This document shows positions 14,107 through 15,714 of a stretch of 15,714 nt of DNA, piece by piece. The stretch is from the NCBI GenBank assembly GCA_035764445.1, contig DASTZF010000080.1, positions 1 to 15,714 on the forward strand, written 5' to 3'. How positions within the stretch are numbered: the stretch's first letter is position 1; each line of letters begins with the position of its first letter. The position numbers were made by a program, and so were the translations under genes. Below the pieces are notes generated by a model, which ran no database searches, was not told where the DNA came from, and saw only the letters and a list, made by a program, of their open reading frames with translations. This stretch comes from JAEUPI01 sp035764445. GTDB taxonomy: Bacteria > Pseudomonadota > Gammaproteobacteria > Burkholderiales > Burkholderiaceae_C.

Positions 14107-14178
14107 GCGCGGACGCGGGGATCCGCGCCGACAGCACCGGGGTGCTGCGGCGCTCAGACGCTAAGAGAGGGGCCTCTC
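14107..14178. other. Cluster of three inverted repeats downstream of gltA
   Basis: Three hairpins follow the gltA stop on the minus strand: GAGAGG/CCTCTC around 14165-14178 (including the stop codon), CAGCACC/GGTGCTG at 14132-14147, and GCGCGGA/TCCGCGC at 14107-14128 with an 8-base loop. None has a T-run. Together they may end gltA transcription or protect its 3' end. The interval 13918-14176 holds no gene; it should also contain the promoter of the exported pair, which I could not locate. Confidence 0.4.
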
Positions 14179-15490
14179 AGGCGCGGTCAGAGATCGGTCG
14201 CACGTCGCGCCGCGCCGCACCGACGTACAGCTGGCGCGGCCGCCCGATCTTGTACTCGGGGTCGCCGATCATCTCGTTGAGCTGCGCGATCCAGCCCACC
14301 GTGCGCGCCAGCGCAAAGATCGCCGTGAAGAGACCCACCGGGATGCCGATCGCCCGCTGCACGATGCCCGAATAGAAATCGACGTTCGGGTACAGCTTGC
14401 GCGACACGAAGTAGTCGTCCTCGAGCGCGATCTTCTCCAGCGCCATCGCCAGCCGGAAGAGCGGATCGTCGTGCAGGCCCAGCGAGCTCAGCACCTCGTG
14501 GCAGGTCTCGCGCATCAGCTTCGCACGCGGGTCGTAGTTCTTGTAGACGCGGTGGCCGAAGCCCATCAACTTGACGTGCGAGTTCTTGTCCTTCACCTGG
14601 CGGATGAACTCGCCGACTTTTTCGACACCGCCGTTGCGCTGGATGTCCTCGAGCATGTTGAGCGCCGCTTCGTTGGCGCCGCCGTGCGCCGGGCCCCACA
14701 GGCACGCCACGCCCGCGGCGATGGCCGCGAAGGGGTTGGTGCCCGAACTGCCGCACAGCCGCACCGTGGAGGTGGAGGCGTTCTGCTCGTGGTCGGCGTG
14801 CAGGATGAAGATGCGGTCCAGCGCGCGCACCAGCACGTCGTTCGGCTCGTAAGACTCGCAAGGTGTGGCGAACATCATGCGCATGAAGTTCGCCGAGTAC
14901 GACAGGTTGTTCTGCGGGTACATGTACGGCTGTCCGACGCCGTACTTGTAGGCCATCGCCACCAGCGTCGGCATCTTGGCGATCAGTCGGATCGCCGAGA
15001 TCTCGCGGTGCTTCGGGTTGTTGATGTCGGTGCTGTCGTGATAGAAGGCCGACAGCGCACCCACCAGCCCGGTCATCACCGCCATCGGGTGCGCATCGCG
15101 CCGAAAGCCCCGCAGAAAGAACTGCATCTGCTCGTTGACCATCGTGTGGTGGGTGACGAGCTTGTGGAACCCCTTCTGCTGCTTGGCATTCGGCAGGTCG
15201 CCGTACAGCAGCAGGTAGCAGGTGTCGAGGAAGTCGCAGTGCACCGCCAGCTGCTCGATCGGGTAGCCGCGGTACAGCAATTCGCCCTTGTCGCCGTCGA
15301 TGTAGGTGATGGTGGAATTGCACGACGCGGTCGACAGAAAGCCCGGGTCGTAGGTGAACTTGCCGGTCTGCGCGTAAAGCTTGCGGATGTCGATCACATC
15401 CGGACCGATGGTGCCCTTGTAGAGGGGCAGCTCCATTTGCGGGCTGCCGTCGGAGAACGACAGGGTGGCTTTGACGTCAGACGGGGTCAT
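14177..15490 (-). CDS. gltA: Citrate synthase (type II)
   Basis: This enzyme condenses acetyl-CoA with oxaloacetate to citrate, the entry of the TCA cycle, in the cytoplasm. The 437-residue protein has the family length and reads through without defects. Catalytic motifs are LWGPAHGGANEA (His equivalent to E. coli His264), MGFGHRVYKNYDPRAK (His305) and YPNVDFYSGI (Asp362). The N-terminal ELPLYKGTIGPDVIDIRKLY and ITYIDGDKGELLYRGYPIEQLA are typical of the hexameric Gram-negative type. ATG 15490 has AAGGA six bases upstream; the ATG at 15496 would sit directly on that ribosome-binding site, so it is not used. The gene follows sdhE by 31 bp and belongs to the sdh-gltA cluster common in Burkholderiales. 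Confidence 0.97.
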   Translation of the reverse strand: MTPSDVKATLSFSDGSPQMELPLYKGTIGPDVIDIRKLYAQTGKFTYDPGFLSTASCNSTITYIDGDKGELLYRGYPIEQLAVHCDFLDTCYLLLYGDLPNAKQQKGFHKLVTHHTMVNEQMQFFLRGFRRDAHPMAVMTGLVGALSAFYHDSTDINNPKHREISAIRLIAKMPTLVAMAYKYGVGQPYMYPQNNLSYSANFMRMMFATPCESYEPNDVLVRALDRIFILHADHEQNASTSTVRLCGSSGTNPFAAIAAGVACLWGPAHGGANEAALNMLEDIQRNGGVEKVGEFIRQVKDKNSHVKLMGFGHRVYKNYDPRAKLMRETCHEVLSSLGLHDDPLFRLAMALEKIALEDDYFVSRKLYPNVDFYSGIVQRAIGIPVGLFTAIFALARTVGWIAQLNEMIGDPEYKIGRPRQLYVGAARRDVRPISDRA

Positions 15491-15521
15491 GGGCATTCCT
15501 TATGACTTCGGGGGGTTCTAG

Positions 15522-15714
15522 TTACTGAGGGGTCCGCAGCAGCGCGAGCACCGCATGCACGTCCGGCCGGTCCAGCTCGTCCACCGGCTCCTTGCGGGCC
15601 AGCAGCAGGTCGAGCAGGTCGTTGTCGGACAGGTCCATCAACTGCCGCAGGCCTTCCGCCTGGAAGGCGGTCAGCGCGCCTTCATGACGTTGGAAGAACC
15701 GCTCGATGAAAAGG
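15522..15714 (-). CDS. sdhE: FAD assembly factor SdhE, C-terminal part (cut by window edge)
   Basis: Only the last 63 residues lie in the window; the 5' end is beyond base 15714, so no start codon is visible. The frame FIERFFQRHEGALT, then QLMDLSDNDLLDLLLARKEP and VHAVLALLR, matches the C-terminal half of SdhE, which helps attach FAD to the flavoprotein subunit of succinate dehydrogenase. The family is about 80-95 residues, so about two thirds of the protein is seen. The stop is TAA at 15522-15524. Position directly before gltA fits the sdhCDAB-sdhE-gltA order of Burkholderiales. Confidence 0.85.
   Translation of the reverse strand, partial: LFIERFFQRHEGALTAFQAEGLRQLMDLSDNDLLDLLLARKEPVDELDRPDVHAVLALLRTPQ

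Noticed and set aside
13918..14176. A sigma54 (-24/-12) promoter for the exported pair, looked for because PEP-CTERM-type genes can depend on sigma54.
   Set aside because: The best match (TGGC...TTGCA near 14030-14047 on the minus strand) has wrong spacing between GG and GC.
1..15714. Mobile elements, CRISPR arrays, tRNA genes, toxin-antitoxin or defence genes.
   Set aside because: No transposase, integrase, direct-repeat array, tRNA-like fold or defence motif could be recognised by eye, and composition is even apart from the short AT island at 50-74.

Overview
The window is GC-rich, densely coded chromosomal DNA. It most resembles a betaproteobacterium of the order Burkholderiales. The basis is the close match of the citrate synthase to the Burkholderiales type, the sdhE-gltA arrangement at the right edge, and a secreted protein with post-PEP-CTERM-like motifs. 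This placement is from recognition, not from a search. No tRNA, rRNA, insertion sequence, CRISPR array or phage gene was seen.

Layout, left to right. (1) 1-804: a GntR/FCD regulator behind a good sigma70-like promoter, with two abutting perfect palindromes just after the expected transcription start, consistent with autoregulation. (2) 896-4429: molybdenum. A one-domain ModE-like regulator on the plus strand converges on a minus-strand operon modA-modB-modC-modE. The operon is headed by a near-textbook ModE operator: 12-bp perfect arms with a 5-bp spacer at 4401-4429. ModC lacks the usual C-terminal TOBE domain, and ModE is the last gene of the operon. (3) 4440-8533: ergothioneine. egtD (histidine trimethylation) points left. 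Divergent from it, a plus-strand run carries an SMR-type small transporter, an orphan SAM methyltransferase, egtB (overlapping the methyltransferase by ATGA) and a secreted YHS-domain protein. EgtB has a Tyr-Tyr pair suggesting the alternative, cysteine-using active-site type, and no egtA or egtC is present. (4) 8530-11666: a minus-strand run, DUF547 protein then ATP-grasp protein then patatin-like lipase. The first and last carry export-type N-termini. The lipase and the YHS gene end in the same CTAG. (5) 11667-12002: non-coding, with a clear terminator. (6) 12003-13917: a small exported protein of the post-PEP-CTERM type, overlapping and probably translationally coupled to a secreted HExxH metalloprotease with a PA-like insert. 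(7) 14177-15714: gltA preceded by the 3' part of sdhE, cut by the window edge.

Most of the window is recognisable metabolism. The least understood parts are the SMR/methyltransferase/YHS genes around egtB, the DUF547/ATP-grasp/patatin set, and the coupled exported pair at 12003-13917. These are the best places to look for something undescribed. Nothing here can be proven new without database comparison.
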